Below, one piece after another: positions 8,842-19,916 of a stretch of DNA of 64,000 nt (within the stretch, counting starts at the first letter, position 1; each line of letters opens with the position of its first letter). The notes beneath the pieces were generated by a model, which made no database searches, was not told where the DNA came from, and saw only the letters and a program-made list of their open reading frames with translations. Source of the stretch: an uncultured Bacteroidota bacterium (GTDB taxonomy: Bacteria > Bacteroidota > Bacteroidia > Flavobacteriales > Flavobacteriaceae). The stretch is taken from assembly GCA_902581145.1 (NCBI GenBank), contig CACHNE010000003.1, positions 45,720 through 109,719 of the forward strand, read 5' to 3'. The translations under genes and the position numbers were made by a program.

Positions 8842-9699
8842 ATGATGAATGAATTTCAGGTTGGCAACCAATTAACTTTGATCAAAATTATTGGTAAGGA
8901 TAACGGAAAAAAAAATATATTTTATGATAAGCTTGATGCTTCATATATACAGTTTCATTTTTGTATTTCTGGATCAATAACATTCAACTATAATAAAGGA
9001 GCTTACAATCTTAAGTTAGACGAGGGAAAGTTTTTAACATTATATAATCCTGAAAAACACTTAACCATTGATGCTTCAGCAGTTAAAAATTCCAAGGTTA
9101 TTTCGATTTTAATTCCGATTGTAGAATTCCACAAGTTATTTTCCTCATCATCATCTGATATTCCATTTTTTGAAAATAAAAGTTTAAATCAAAAACATTA
9201 CTCAGAAAATTTAATTTCAAACTCAATATTAATTGTTCTCAATCAGATCATTAAAAATGATATGGACAATTCGACAAGAAGTTTGTTATACAAGGCTAAA
9301 ATATATGAACTATTTAGTCTTATTTTCAAAAAAACAAAAGAAATAGATCTAGACCAATGCCCATTTCTTAAAAATGATGAAAACTTAAAGAAAATAGCTA
9401 AAGCAAAAGATGTGATACTAAAGGATATAAAAAATCCTCCCAGCTTAATTGAATTATCAAAGACAATTGATTTAAGTTTGAAAAATTTAAAAAAGGGGTT
9501 CAAAGAGATATATGGCAAGCCTGTGTACAAATATTTATTTGATTTTAAAATGGAGAGAGCTAAACAGCTTTTAAGTAATGGAAACCTTAATGTTAATGAG
9601 GTGAGTTATGACTTGGGTTACAGTTCATCAAGTCATTTTATCGCTGCTTTCAAAAAAAAATACGGAATAACTCCAAGAACATACACTAATAACAATTAA
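8842..9699 (+). CDS. AraC family transcriptional regulator (PchR-like)
   Basis: C-terminal double HTH: SLIELSKTIDLSLKNLKKGFKEIYGKPVYKYL...VNEVSYDLGYSSSSHFIAAFKKKYGITPRTY. Confidence 0.92.
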   Translation: MMNEFQVGNQLTLIKIIGKDNGKKNIFYDKLDASYIQFHFCISGSITFNYNKGAYNLKLDEGKFLTLYNPEKHLTIDASAVKNSKVISILIPIVEFHKLFSSSSSDIPFFENKSLNQKHYSENLISNSILIVLNQIIKNDMDNSTRSLLYKAKIYELFSLIFKKTKEIDLDQCPFLKNDENLKKIAKAKDVILKDIKNPPSLIELSKTIDLSLKNLKKGFKEIYGKPVYKYLFDFKMERAKQLLSNGNLNVNEVSYDLGYSSSSHFIAAFKKKYGITPRTYTNNN

Positions 9700-9710
9700 A
9701 TTTAAATTAT

Positions 9711-9795
9711 GCGCATGTGGCGGAATTGGTAGACGCGTTAGGTTGAGGGCCTAATAATCATTATGATTGTGGAAGTTCGAGTCTTCTCGTGCGCA
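9711..9795 (+). tRNA. tRNA-Leu(GAG)
   Basis: gcgcatg/cgtgcgc acceptor, ttaggTTGAGGGcctaa anticodon arm (GAG), long variable arm, gttcgagtc T-arm; CCA not encoded. Confidence 0.95.
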
Positions 9796-9805
9796 CTCAA
9801 AATTT

Positions 9806-11263
9806 ATGAAAAAAAATATTTCAATAATAGGTTCAGGATTTTCCTCATTATCTGCTGCTTGCTATTTAGCAAAAGCCGGTCACAATGTAACAGTGTATGA
9901 GAAAAATGAAAGGCTTGGAGGAAGAGCAAGACAATTTAAAGCTGAAGGATTTACTTTTGATATGGGACCAAGCTGGTATTGGATGCCTGATGTTTTTGAG
10001 AAATTTTTTAATGACTTTGGAAAGACCACAAATGATTTTTATAAATTAAAAAAACTTAACCCGGCATATAGAGTATACTTTGGCTTAGAAGATTATATTG
10101 ATATCGAAGATGACATTGAAAAAATATCTGCAAAATTTGAAAAAATAGAAAAAGGAAGCGGCATGAAATTAAAAAAGTTCATGCAAAAAGCTAAAGAGAA
10201 TTACTCAATTGGTGTTACAGACATGCTGTACAAAATGCCAGGTATTAGTCCCTTAGAATTAGTTTCGTTAAAAACAATCAAAAAGATTAGATATTTTGTC
10301 TCTACAATTCGAAAAGATGTGTACAAGGAATTCAAAAACCCCAAATTAAGATCTATATTAGAATTTCCAGTTCTTTTTTTAGGTGCAAAAGCCTCTAATA
10401 CTCCCGCATTTTACAATTTTATGAACTATGCTGACTTCGGGCTTGGCACTTTTCAACCAACAAATGGGTTCTATGATTTGGTAACCGCTATGGTATCTCT
10501 GGGGACATCTTTGGGAGTTAGTTATAAAACCAATCATGATTTACAGAAAATAGAAATCAAAAATAAAAATGTAAGCAATCTCATTTTTGAAAATAGTGAA
10601 GTAAAATGTGATTTAGTTATTTCAGGCGCTGATTATCATCACACTGAGTGTTTATTACCAAAAAGGTTTAGGCAATATTCAGAGAATTATTGGAAAAATA
10701 GAGTTTTTGCACCCTCCTCACTTCTATTTTATGTTGGTTTTAACAAAAAACTAAAAAATGTTGAACATCATAACCTGTTTTTTGATACCGATTTTGATCA
10801 ACATGCAGATGAGATTTATGACAAACCCAAGTGGCCGACTGATCCACTTTTTTATGCAAATTTTACATCAAAAACTAATGCAAAAACCGCACCCAGTAAT
10901 TGTGAGAATGGTTTCTTTTTAATTCCAATAGCTACAAATCTTGAAGACTCAACTAAAATAAGAGAAAAATATTTCAATATTATTTTGGAAAAACTAGAGA
11001 GTTATACAAAACAAAAACTAAAGGACTCAATTATATTTAAGAAGAGCTTTTGTGTTAGTGATTTTAAAAAAGAATACAATTCTTATGGTGGAAATGCCTA
11101 CGGATTAGCGAATACCCTATTTCAAACAGCTTTTTTAAGACCAAACATTAAGAGTAAATTGGTACAAAATTTGTATTTCTGTGGCCAGTTAACAGTTCCA
11201 GGACCAGGGGTACCCCCTGCTATTGTTTCAGGTGAACTAGTTGCTAATTTAATTAACAAATAA
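9806..11263 (+). CDS. crtI: phytoene desaturase
   Basis: IIGSGFSSLSAACYLAKAGHNVTVYEKNERLGGRARQF Rossmann fold; YFCGQLTVPGPGVPPAIVSGELVA C-terminus; track start (9767) lies inside the tRNA. Confidence 0.95.
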   Translation: MKKNISIIGSGFSSLSAACYLAKAGHNVTVYEKNERLGGRARQFKAEGFTFDMGPSWYWMPDVFEKFFNDFGKTTNDFYKLKKLNPAYRVYFGLEDYIDIEDDIEKISAKFEKIEKGSGMKLKKFMQKAKENYSIGVTDMLYKMPGISPLELVSLKTIKKIRYFVSTIRKDVYKEFKNPKLRSILEFPVLFLGAKASNTPAFYNFMNYADFGLGTFQPTNGFYDLVTAMVSLGTSLGVSYKTNHDLQKIEIKNKNVSNLIFENSEVKCDLVISGADYHHTECLLPKRFRQYSENYWKNRVFAPSSLLFYVGFNKKLKNVEHHNLFFDTDFDQHADEIYDKPKWPTDPLFYANFTSKTNAKTAPSNCENGFFLIPIATNLEDSTKIREKYFNIILEKLESYTKQKLKDSIIFKKSFCVSDFKKEYNSYGGNAYGLANTLFQTAFLRPNIKSKLVQNLYFCGQLTVPGPGVPPAIVSGELVANLINK

Positions 11264-11304
11264 AAATATATTCTAATTTATTGTTAAATTGTAAAAAAAA
11301 ACCA

Positions 11305-12144
11305 ATGAAAAGTATTTTTGATGAAGTTTCTTACAGCTGTAGTGAAAATGTTACTAAAACATATAGTACATCTTTTTCTCTTGCTACAAGACTTCTTTCT
11401 GAAAATATTAGAAAGGATATTTATAATATATATGGTTTTGTAAGATTTGCTGACGAAATTGTTGATTCATTTCATGACTATAATAAAACAGAATTATTTA
11501 ATGACTTTTCAGATGATTTAGAAAAAGCCTTAGTCAATAAAATACACCTAAATCCAATCTTAAATTCTTTTCAATATACCTTCCATAAGTATAACATTGA
11601 CAAAGATTTAGTTGATTCTTTCATGAAAAGCATGAGAATGGACTTAACAAAGAAAAAATACAGCACAGTAAAAGAGTACAAAGAATATATTTATGGTTCT
11701 GCAGATGTTGTCGGATTAATGTGTTTAAAGGTTTTTGTTCAAGGTAACAGTAAACTTTATAATAAACTTAAGAATAATGCTATGAAACTTGGCTCAGCAT
11801 TTCAAAAGGTAAATTTTCTAAGGGATTTAAAAGCTGATAAAGAAGATTTAAATAGAACTTATTTTCCTAATACTAAATTTGAAAAATTAAACGAATCCGA
11901 AAAAAACGAAATTATAAATGAAATCGAAAATGATTTTAAAGATGGCTTAGATGGTATAAAACAACTACCATTAGATGCTAAATTTGGTGTGTTTATTGCC
12001 TACAGGTATTATAATCAATTGCTAAAAAAACTTAAAAAAACCCCTGCGACTGAAATTATCAATAGAAGAATAAGAGTGCCAAACCTAAAAAAAATTGAAC
12101 TTCTAACTCGAAGCTATGTTAAATATCAATTAAATCTACTCTAA
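11305..12144 (+). CDS. crtB: phytoene synthase
   Basis: YSTSFSLATRLL, GFVRFADEIVDSF, YIYGSADVVGLM, FQKVNFLRDLKAD; ATG at 11305 preferred. Confidence 0.95.
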   Translation: MKSIFDEVSYSCSENVTKTYSTSFSLATRLLSENIRKDIYNIYGFVRFADEIVDSFHDYNKTELFNDFSDDLEKALVNKIHLNPILNSFQYTFHKYNIDKDLVDSFMKSMRMDLTKKKYSTVKEYKEYIYGSADVVGLMCLKVFVQGNSKLYNKLKNNAMKLGSAFQKVNFLRDLKADKEDLNRTYFPNTKFEKLNESEKNEIINEIENDFKDGLDGIKQLPLDAKFGVFIAYRYYNQLLKKLKKTPATEIINRRIRVPNLKKIELLTRSYVKYQLNLL

Positions 12145-12600
12145 ATGGAAATACTAAAATTTGCAATTGTCTTTATATCGACCTTCTTGTTTATGGAATT
12201 TATGGCGTGGTTTTCACACAAATATATAATGCACGGATTTTTATGGACGTTACATAAAGATCATCATAACCAAAACTTAAAAACTTCTTGGTGGGAAAGA
12301 AACGATTTATTTTTTGTTTTCTATGCCGTTGTTAGTATGCTATTTTTTTATTCTCAGGTTGAGCTTGGGTTTCAATTTGGATTTGCAATAGGATTTGGCA
12401 TAATGGCATATGGTTTAACATACTTCATTGTTCATGACATATTTATTCATCAACGGTTTAAATTCCTTAAAAAAGCAAATAATTGGTATGCAAGAGGTGT
12501 AAGAAAAGCTCATAAAATGCATCATGCAAATATTAAAAAAGATGGAGGTGAAAGTTTTGGAATGTTATTCCCTCCTCTTAAGTATTTCAAAGAGAAATAA
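12145..12600 (+). CDS. crtZ: beta-carotene hydroxylase (fatty acid hydroxylase family)
   Basis: Histidine motifs HKYIMHG, HKDHHNQ, HDIFIHQRF, HKMHHANIKK. Confidence 0.93.
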   Translation: MEILKFAIVFISTFLFMEFMAWFSHKYIMHGFLWTLHKDHHNQNLKTSWWERNDLFFVFYAVVSMLFFYSQVELGFQFGFAIGFGIMAYGLTYFIVHDIFIHQRFKFLKKANNWYARGVRKAHKMHHANIKKDGGESFGMLFPPLKYFKEK

Positions 12601-12622
12601 CATCTACTAATATTTAGGTTGT

Positions 12623-13783
12623 ATGAAAGCCAGCTCAAAATTTGATTTTATTATCGTTGGAGGTGGTCTTTCAGGTCTTCACTTATCATATTGTTTTCTA
12701 AATGATAAATATTTCAAGGATTATTCATTTTTAATAATTCATAAAGAAAAATCAAAAAAAGAAGATAACTTTTTTTCGTTTTGGGAAGCGGGTAATGGAA
12801 AATGGGATAAAATTTTAAAAAAAAGATGGAATAAAGCTGATTTTTACTCAAGCACTGGAAAAGTTGTTATGGATTTTTCTGAATACAATTATAAAACTTT
12901 AAGCTCGTCAAAGTTTGAAGAATATGTAAAAAGAAAAATCAAAAAGAAAAAGAATTTTAAGTTTATAAATGATACTGTTTTAAAAATTAGAGAAGATAAG
13001 AACAAACTTGTAGTGGTTGGAAATAAAAAAAACTATCAAGCTAAACATGTTTTTGATTCACGATTGCCTGGTAACGTACATGAAGAAATAAAAAAATATA
13101 CTTATTTAAAGCAACATTTTCTTGGTTGGGTTATAAAAACTGATGAAAAAAAATTTAATAAAAAATCATTTGTTTTTATGGATTACAGAATTAGAGATAA
13201 AAATCATACAGCTTTTACTTATGTGTTACCCTTCAAAAAAAACGAAGCGCTTATAGAACATACATACTTTTCTAAAGACGAGTGTGATCGTGAAGTTTAT
13301 GAAGAATATATTAGGGAATATTTAAGTAAATATTATAATACAACAAATTATAAAATTATTAAATCGGAATATGGAGTTATCCCAATGACATCTTACCCAT
13401 TTTATAAAGAATCAACTAAAAATATTACAAAAATTGGAACTGCTGGTGGATGGGTAAAACCCTCTACTGGGTATTCTTTTAAAAGTTGTGAAAAATATTC
13501 TTTGAAAATCTTAAAGAATATAAAAGAAGGAAAAAAAATTGGAATAATTCCTGAGAAAAAATATTACTTTTTAGATAAAATCTTACTAGGAGTTCTATCA
13601 CAACATAATCATCTAGGAGAAACTGTTTTTTATAAGATGATAAAAAGAAATCCTACAAAAAGAGTACTAGAATTCTTAAACGAAGAGAGTAAATTATCAG
13701 ATATACTAAAGATTATTATATCTATGAGATCAATTTATTTTCTTAGGGTTTTCATAAAAAGCTTATACAAGAAAGTTTTATAG
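12623..13783 (+). CDS. crtY: lycopene beta-cyclase
   Basis: [53 protein letters not shown]. Confidence 0.93.
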   Translation: MKASSKFDFIIVGGGLSGLHLSYCFLNDKYFKDYSFLIIHKEKSKKEDNFFSFWEAGNGKWDKILKKRWNKADFYSSTGKVVMDFSEYNYKTLSSSKFEEYVKRKIKKKKNFKFINDTVLKIREDKNKLVVVGNKKNYQAKHVFDSRLPGNVHEEIKKYTYLKQHFLGWVIKTDEKKFNKKSFVFMDYRIRDKNHTAFTYVLPFKKNEALIEHTYFSKDECDREVYEEYIREYLSKYYNTTNYKIIKSEYGVIPMTSYPFYKESTKNITKIGTAGGWVKPSTGYSFKSCEKYSLKILKNIKEGKKIGIIPEKKYYFLDKILLGVLSQHNHLGETVFYKMIKRNPTKRVLEFLNEESKLSDILKIIISMRSIYFLRVFIKSLYKKVL

Positions 13784-16036
13784 ATTTTCCTTCTTGATTA
13801 GGTTTAGTGCAGAACCCTCATCATACCAATCAATTTGTGACTGGTTATAAGAATGATTTAGTTTTATTATATCTTTAGAACCGTCTGAGTGTTTTAGTTC
13901 TAATTTAATTTGATTTCCAGGCGAAAACTCATCTAAGTTTACAAAAGTGATTAAGTCATCTTCAAGAAATAAATCATAATCAGACTCGTTGTTAAAGGTT
14001 AGTGCAAGCATTCCTTGTTTTTTAAGATTAGTTTCGTGAATTCTTGCAAAAGATTTTACTATTACTGCACAAACACCTAAATGTCTCGGTTCCATTGCTG
14101 CGTGTTCTCTGGATGAACCTTCTCCGTAATTATGATCACCAACTACCACGGTTTTAATATTATTGGCCTTGTAATCTCTTTGTGTGTCAGGAACACCTGC
14201 ATATTCACCTTTAAGTTGATTTTTTACAAAATTAGTTTTCATATTAAAACTATTAACTGCACCAATCAAACAATTATTTGAAATATTGTCAAGATGACCT
14301 CTATATCTTAGCCATGGTCCAGCCATAGAAATATGATCAGTAGTACATTTACCATGAGCTTTTATCAAAAGTCTAGCATCTTTGATTTCTCTGCCTATCG
14401 GAATAAAAGGGTCTAGAAGTTGAAGTCTATCTGATTTTGGATTGACATTTACTATCACATCGGTTCCGTCTTCTTTAGGTTCAATGTATCCAGAATCTTC
14501 ACAATCAAAACCGTCAGAAGGCAACTCAACCCCAACTGGTGGATCAAGCATTACTTCTTGACCATCTTCATTTATAAGTTTATCTTTAGTCGGGTCAAAA
14601 TCTAATTTCCCAGCAATTGCGATAGCAGCTACAATTTCAGGAGAACCAACAAAAGCATGAGTATTTGGATTTCCATCAGCTCTTTTAGAAAAGTTTCTGT
14701 TGAAAGAATGAACAATTGTATTTTTTTCTTGACCCTTTAAATCACTCCTATCCCATTGACCTATACATGGTCCACATGCATTTGTGAAAATAGTTGCATT
14801 AAGATCTTTAAAAATTTTAAGGATACCGTCTCTTTCAGCAGTATATCTAACCTGTTCCGAACCTGGATTAATTCCAAAATCAGATTTTGTAACCAGATTT
14901 TTATCAACTGCCTGTTTTGCTATGGATGCGGCTCTGGTTAAGTCTTCGTATGATGAGTTTGTACATGAACCGATTAAACCCCAATCTACTTTTAATGGCC
15001 AATCATTTTCTCTTGCCTTCTTACCAATTTCAGAAACAGGAGTGGCTAAATCGGGTGTAAAAGGCCCATTTAAATGAGGTTTTAGTTCTGAAAGATTAAT
15101 TTCGATTAATTGGTCAAAATATTTTTCTGGTGAATCATAAACCTCTTTATCTGCGGTTAAATAATCTTTAATTTTATTTGCTTCTTCAGCAACATCCTCT
15201 CTTCCAGTTGCTCTAAGATATCTTTCCATTGACTCGTCATAGCCAAAAGTTGATGTTGTCGCACCTACCTCAGCACCCATATTACAAATAGTACCTTTTC
15301 CTGTACAAGAAAGGGCTTTAGCACCAGGTCCAAAATATTCGATAATACATCCCGTACCTCCTTTTACAGTTAAAATTCCTGCAACTTTTAAAATAACATC
15401 TTTTGCGGATGTCCATCCATTTAGCTCACCAGTCAACTTTACACCAATAATATTCGGAAATTTTAATTCCCATGGCATTCCAGCCATTACATCTACTGCA
15501 TCAGCACCTCCAACACCAATTGCAACCATTCCTAATCCACCAGCATTTACTGTATGGGAATCAGTACCAATCATCATCCCTCCAGGAAAAGCATAATTTT
15601 CAAGAACAACCTGATGTATGATTCCAGCACCAGGCTTCCAAAATCCAATTCCGTATTTGTTTGAAACATTTTTTAAAAAGTCAAAAACTTCATTACTAAC
15701 TTTATTGGCTTGAATAAGATCCTGTTTTGCACCCATCTTAGCCTGAATTAAGTGATCACAGTGCACGGTTGTAGGAACTGCTACTTTGTTCTTACCTGCC
15801 TGCATAAACTGTAATAAAGCCATCTGAGCGGTAGCATCTTGACATGCAATCCTATCAGGTTTAAAATCAACATAATCCTTTCCTCTTTCAAAAGATTTTG
15901 ATGCAGGATTCCATAAATGAGAATACAAAATTTTCTCAGAAAGTGTCAAAGGTTTATTAACAAATTTTCTGGCTTCCTCGACATTTTTGACTATGTTGGA
16001 ATAAACTTCTTTTATCATGTTAAAATCAAACGCCAT
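13778..16036 (-). CDS. aconitate hydratase
   Basis: [74 protein letters not shown]. Confidence 0.97.
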   Translation of the reverse strand: MAFDFNMIKEVYSNIVKNVEEARKFVNKPLTLSEKILYSHLWNPASKSFERGKDYVDFKPDRIACQDATAQMALLQFMQAGKNKVAVPTTVHCDHLIQAKMGAKQDLIQANKVSNEVFDFLKNVSNKYGIGFWKPGAGIIHQVVLENYAFPGGMMIGTDSHTVNAGGLGMVAIGVGGADAVDVMAGMPWELKFPNIIGVKLTGELNGWTSAKDVILKVAGILTVKGGTGCIIEYFGPGAKALSCTGKGTICNMGAEVGATTSTFGYDESMERYLRATGREDVAEEANKIKDYLTADKEVYDSPEKYFDQLIEINLSELKPHLNGPFTPDLATPVSEIGKKARENDWPLKVDWGLIGSCTNSSYEDLTRAASIAKQAVDKNLVTKSDFGINPGSEQVRYTAERDGILKIFKDLNATIFTNACGPCIGQWDRSDLKGQEKNTIVHSFNRNFSKRADGNPNTHAFVGSPEIVAAIAIAGKLDFDPTKDKLINEDGQEVMLDPPVGVELPSDGFDCEDSGYIEPKEDGTDVIVNVNPKSDRLQLLDPFIPIGREIKDARLLIKAHGKCTTDHISMAGPWLRYRGHLDNISNNCLIGAVNSFNMKTNFVKNQLKGEYAGVPDTQRDYKANNIKTVVVGDHNYGEGSSREHAAMEPRHLGVCAVIVKSFARIHETNLKKQGMLALTFNNESDYDLFLEDDLITFVNLDEFSPGNQIKLELKHSDGSKDIIKLNHSYNQSQIDWYDEGSALNLIKKENL

Positions 16037-16039
16037 ATC

Positions 16040-17386
16040 TTATTTTTTTAACCAATTACTAAAAAAATCACAATTACCAAAATCATTATTTATGTTGATA
16101 TAGGTGTCAAATATCTTATCATTTTGCCATTTCTCAATTTCTTTAAGCTGCTTATTTTGTAAAGCTAATTTTTGAATCTTTAAATAATCTTTAGAAAAGT
16201 CAGCGACATGCTCATCGTATCTATCGGAAACGGATAAAATTTTGAACTTAACAGGGTTAAATCTGTCTTCATCTTGATAAACTATACTAACTTCTTTTTC
16301 TTTAAGGTTAGCAATTTGAGAATACAATTCAGGATCCATTTTAGTTAATTCAAATTTATAATCCTGAGTTTCAGGATTAATTAATAACCCCCCATCGTTC
16401 CTTGTCTCCTTTTCATCACTTGCTTCTTTTGCAGCATCAGAAAATGATATTTCTCCACTGATTATCCTTTCTCTAATCTCAACCAATCTTTTTCTCGTGT
16501 CATCAATTTCTTTCTGATTAATTTTTGGTCTTAATAATATAGTACGAATATCATATTCCTGACCTCTGATTTTTTCAAGATAAATAATAAAAAAACCATA
16601 CTCTGTCTCAAATGGATCAGAAATCTCACCTTCGGTCAAAGAAAAAGCGACCTCATTAAATTTTTTAATCATTGGTGAATTTTTTCTGTTTATTGAATAT
16701 TTACCTCCTCTGGTTCGAGATCCAGGATCTTCGCTATACAAAACAGCTTTTGAAATGAAGCTTGCCCCATTATCAATGACATCAGCCTTGAATTCTTTCA
16801 GTCGATCTATAACCTTTTGCTTCTCAGATTGTGTAGTTTTTGGATATAAAACAATTTGTGAAACTCTAAGTTCTGTACCAAATACAGGTCTATCAGACTT
16901 TGGAATTGAATTAAAAAACTGACGTACCTCCTCTGGTGTAACTTCAATATCTTCAATTATAGCCTGTTGCATTTTTTTTGCTAATTCAGCATTTTTATTA
17001 AGTTCAAACATTTCTGAGCGAAGATCTTGCTCAGAATCTTTTTTATAATATTCTAATAATTTATCCATAGAACCAATCTGTTCAGCAAATGCATTAACCT
17101 GCTGATCCACATATGATTGAATTTCTGCATTATTTACCTCAATACTATCTTGAATAGCATGATGCTGATATAACTTATCCTCAAGAAGTTTTCCAAAAAC
17201 CTGACACTTAGAGATATTCTCCATTGAAACACCGGAGATTCTCAACTGAGTAAATTGTTTTTCGATATCAGATTCAAGAACAACAAAATCACCAATAACT
17301 GCAGCAACCCCGTCAATCTTTTGTCTTTCTTGGGGAAAAATGGAAGTGAATGAAAAAAATAGTGATATGATTATAAAATTTCTCAT
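16040..17386 (-). CDS. SurA-like periplasmic peptidylprolyl isomerase (two PpiC domains)
   Basis: Signal peptide; VAAVIGDFVVLESDIE; LRVSQIVLYPKT...EGEISDPFETEYGFFIIYLEKIRGQEYDIRTILL. Confidence 0.9.
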   Translation of the reverse strand: MRNFIIISLFFSFTSIFPQERQKIDGVAAVIGDFVVLESDIEKQFTQLRISGVSMENISKCQVFGKLLEDKLYQHHAIQDSIEVNNAEIQSYVDQQVNAFAEQIGSMDKLLEYYKKDSEQDLRSEMFELNKNAELAKKMQQAIIEDIEVTPEEVRQFFNSIPKSDRPVFGTELRVSQIVLYPKTTQSEKQKVIDRLKEFKADVIDNGASFISKAVLYSEDPGSRTRGGKYSINRKNSPMIKKFNEVAFSLTEGEISDPFETEYGFFIIYLEKIRGQEYDIRTILLRPKINQKEIDDTRKRLVEIRERIISGEISFSDAAKEASDEKETRNDGGLLINPETQDYKFELTKMDPELYSQIANLKEKEVSIVYQDEDRFNPVKFKILSVSDRYDEHVADFSKDYLKIQKLALQNKQLKEIEKWQNDKIFDTYININNDFGNCDFFSNWLKK

Positions 17387-17387
17387 T

Positions 17388-18227
17388 CTAAAATATTTCT
17401 AATTTTTTATTTTGAAGTGCGTCTCTTAAAATTTCAGACTTAATACTTACCATTAACTCTTTTTTTCTTTTATTCAGTGACATATACTCCAAAGTTGGTA
17501 AAACATGATCAATGGGAGAAATGTCCCCATTTTCTACTAATTCAATAATCTTAATCAAATATAAACTTAATGAATCTTTGAATTGAAAAAAATTATAATT
17601 TTTTAAGCTTTTGTAAGAATAATTATTAATAAATAGGAATTCTTTACGTAACTCCTTTTCTGTAATCCACTTATCATTGTTCAAGGAGGAATTTTTAAAT
17701 CTATATGAAATGGAATCCAAAAAAAACTTATCCTCTGATTTAAATCTTCTGATTTTTGTGCGGATTTGATATGTATCAGAAAAATCTAACGGTAGCTCAA
17801 CAAATGCTAGTTTAAAAATATCCTCATTTAATTTAAACAATGCTTTATTTTTCTCATAAAATGTTTGTATTTCAATAGAATCAATTTCGAGGTTGATTGT
17901 AGCATTAATTAAAGCTTCAAGGTATGCTTCAGAAAGCAAGCTAGATTTGTATTCTTTGACAAGAGAACTAATCTTTTGAAGCTTAGCTTCATTTAAATTT
18001 AGCTCTGCTTTTTCAGTTAGAATTTTTTCAATTGCCCAATTATTAATGATAGAATTTGCCCTTAAAACAGAATCTTCTTTTTTAACCCCATCCATCATCT
18101 TAATGAATTCCTCCTTTGACAAATAAGTATCCCTGTATTTTGCAATATTCAAAGAATCTTGATCTGAAACAATATCACAGCCATAAAAACATATCAAAAA
18201 AGTTAAAAAAAATAATTTGTGGTTCAT
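17388..18227 (-). CDS. SurA/PpiC-related lipoprotein without an evident PPIase signature
   Basis: Lipobox ICFYGCD; position between two PpiC proteins; helical N-terminal region resembling SurA chaperones. Confidence 0.6.
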   Translation of the reverse strand: MNHKLFFLTFLICFYGCDIVSDQDSLNIAKYRDTYLSKEEFIKMMDGVKKEDSVLRANSIINNWAIEKILTEKAELNLNEAKLQKISSLVKEYKSSLLSEAYLEALINATINLEIDSIEIQTFYEKNKALFKLNEDIFKLAFVELPLDFSDTYQIRTKIRRFKSEDKFFLDSISYRFKNSSLNNDKWITEKELRKEFLFINNYSYKSLKNYNFFQFKDSLSLYLIKIIELVENGDISPIDHVLPTLEYMSLNKRKKELMVSIKSEILRDALQNKKLEIF

Positions 18228-19864
18228 TAATTATATTTATTCCTTAATCGTTTTATCGCTTTTTTATTTAAAACAACCTTATGCTTTAACTTTAGATTAT
18301 TTAGCCAGATAGACTCACGAGACTGTTGAAAATCTCCAATTATTTTACCCCTATCCTCCTCAAAACCCATATACTTATCTATGTTATTATTAAAAAAACT
18401 TTTTAATTGGGTTGAGTCAGATTCTTTTACAGTCCATATTTTTTCTTGCATTAAATTAAACAACAACAAACCTTCCCTATATTCCTTAATTACAAATCGA
18501 TAATCTGAATTCTCTTTTTCAAGATTATTTTTATAAACTTCTAAAGTATTATAATCAATAAACTTCTTGTATAAATCATAAATTAACTGGTTAATAGGCA
18601 TAGAGCTACCCCTACCCCTATTTTGGTTATCCTCTAAAAAGGTTGCAAAATCGATATATTTTAAAATTTTGTCATGAATAGTTATTAATGTTTTTTCCTC
18701 ATCAATATTTTCAGGAATACTCCATTGCCCTGTAAAATAACTAGAATCTAGTATTGCAATAAAGTAGTCGAGATTTTTATTTTCGTAAGTTAAAGAATAT
18801 CTATCCAGTAGAAAGGAATAAAATGATTCAGAAACCATATTAAACCTAGAACTTTTCTTAAGCTTATTAAGAAGTTGATACTTAATCTCATCAAATTCTT
18901 TTATATTTTTTTTATCATAAAGCTTAATAATATGCCATCCATATTTAGTTTCTACAGGATCTGAAATTTGATTTTTTTCTACCAAATTAAATGCAGCATT
19001 TTCAAAAGGAATGGAATTAATTTGCCCACTAGAAAAGGGATTTAATCTACCTCCTTTGAATGAGGAATTTTTGTCCTCAGAATATTTTTTTGCCAGATAC
19101 TCAAAACTTGTTCCCTTTTTAATAGAATCAGAAATATTTTTAATTCTATCAAAAGCATCAGCTTTGTTTTTATAAGTCATAATGTGGCCAACCGTTACCT
19201 CTCCCAGAGAATTTCTTTTATCGTTTACTTTTAAAATATGGAAACCAAATCTTGTACGAAAAGGACTAGATACCTCACCTACTGGTGATGTATATGCCAT
19301 ATTTTCAAAATTATAAATCATTTTAAAAGCTGAAAAGTATCCTAAATTTTCTACAATCATCTGATTATCCTGATTGTATTTTTTGTTAAACTCATCAATG
19401 GATAGATTAAGAAAAGGATTGGTTAATGATTTTAGTTTTTCAACAATTTGAATTGTATCATTATTATTTTCTTCAACTCTTATTAGGATATGGGATACAT
19501 TAACTTCAAATTTGGTTCTTTCATAAGCTTCTTTTAGAAACTTTTCTTCGGATTTTTTATCTGTTAAATAAGTATTTTGTAATTGTTTAGCATATTTATT
19601 TAATTCGCTTTTATATTTTGGATCTTCGTGGAACCCTAATTCATATGCTTCAGCTAGTTTAACTTTGTAGTTAACAAATAAGTCTAAATAAGTTTCAAAG
19701 TCCTTTTGATTATCTTCATCTATCAAGTCAATGTTTTTGTTATATACTCTATTAAATTCATCAATAGAAACAATACTGTCATTTACTTTAAATATCTCAT
19801 CATTTTTTAGTTGACTGAATGAAATATTAAAACAGACAAAAAAAACTATTAAAATCTTCTTCAT
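18227..19864 (-). CDS. PpiC-domain peptidylprolyl isomerase (SurA/PpiD-like)
   Basis: Two parvulin-like blocks: VSHILIRVEE...SSPFRTRFGFHILKVND and VGHIMTYKNK...SDPVETKYGWHIIKLYD; ATG 19864 gives the signal peptide. Confidence 0.88.
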   Translation of the reverse strand: MKKILIVFFVCFNISFSQLKNDEIFKVNDSIVSIDEFNRVYNKNIDLIDEDNQKDFETYLDLFVNYKVKLAEAYELGFHEDPKYKSELNKYAKQLQNTYLTDKKSEEKFLKEAYERTKFEVNVSHILIRVEENNNDTIQIVEKLKSLTNPFLNLSIDEFNKKYNQDNQMIVENLGYFSAFKMIYNFENMAYTSPVGEVSSPFRTRFGFHILKVNDKRNSLGEVTVGHIMTYKNKADAFDRIKNISDSIKKGTSFEYLAKKYSEDKNSSFKGGRLNPFSSGQINSIPFENAAFNLVEKNQISDPVETKYGWHIIKLYDKKNIKEFDEIKYQLLNKLKKSSRFNMVSESFYSFLLDRYSLTYENKNLDYFIAILDSSYFTGQWSIPENIDEEKTLITIHDKILKYIDFATFLEDNQNRGRGSSMPINQLIYDLYKKFIDYNTLEVYKNNLEKENSDYRFVIKEYREGLLLFNLMQEKIWTVKESDSTQLKSFFNNNIDKYMGFEEDRGKIIGDFQQSRESIWLNNLKLKHKVVLNKKAIKRLRNKYN

Positions 19865-19883
19865 TTCTAAATAATTAGAGGAG

Positions 19884-19915
19884 CAAAAATAGAAATATCT
19901 AGGAAATAATATCAA
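19884..19915 (-). promoter_or_regulatory. Promoter TTG-N21-TATTTTTG for the PpiC/SurA operon
   Basis: TAttTTTG at 19884-19891 and TTG at 19913-19915 (minus strand). Confidence 0.5.
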
Positions 19916-19916
19916 A

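Noticed and set aside
9711-9795. tRNA-Leu as an integrative element attachment site
   Set aside because: No integrase and no duplicated tRNA 3' end noticed downstream; the neighbour is a biosynthetic operon.
9767-9805. N-terminal extension of crtI in the ORF track
   Set aside because: Codes through the tRNA-Leu 3' half; the ATG at 9806 starts the conserved protein.
14756-15077. Plus-strand ORFs antisense to aconitase
   Set aside because: Inside a conserved enzyme gene, compositionally odd, no start context.
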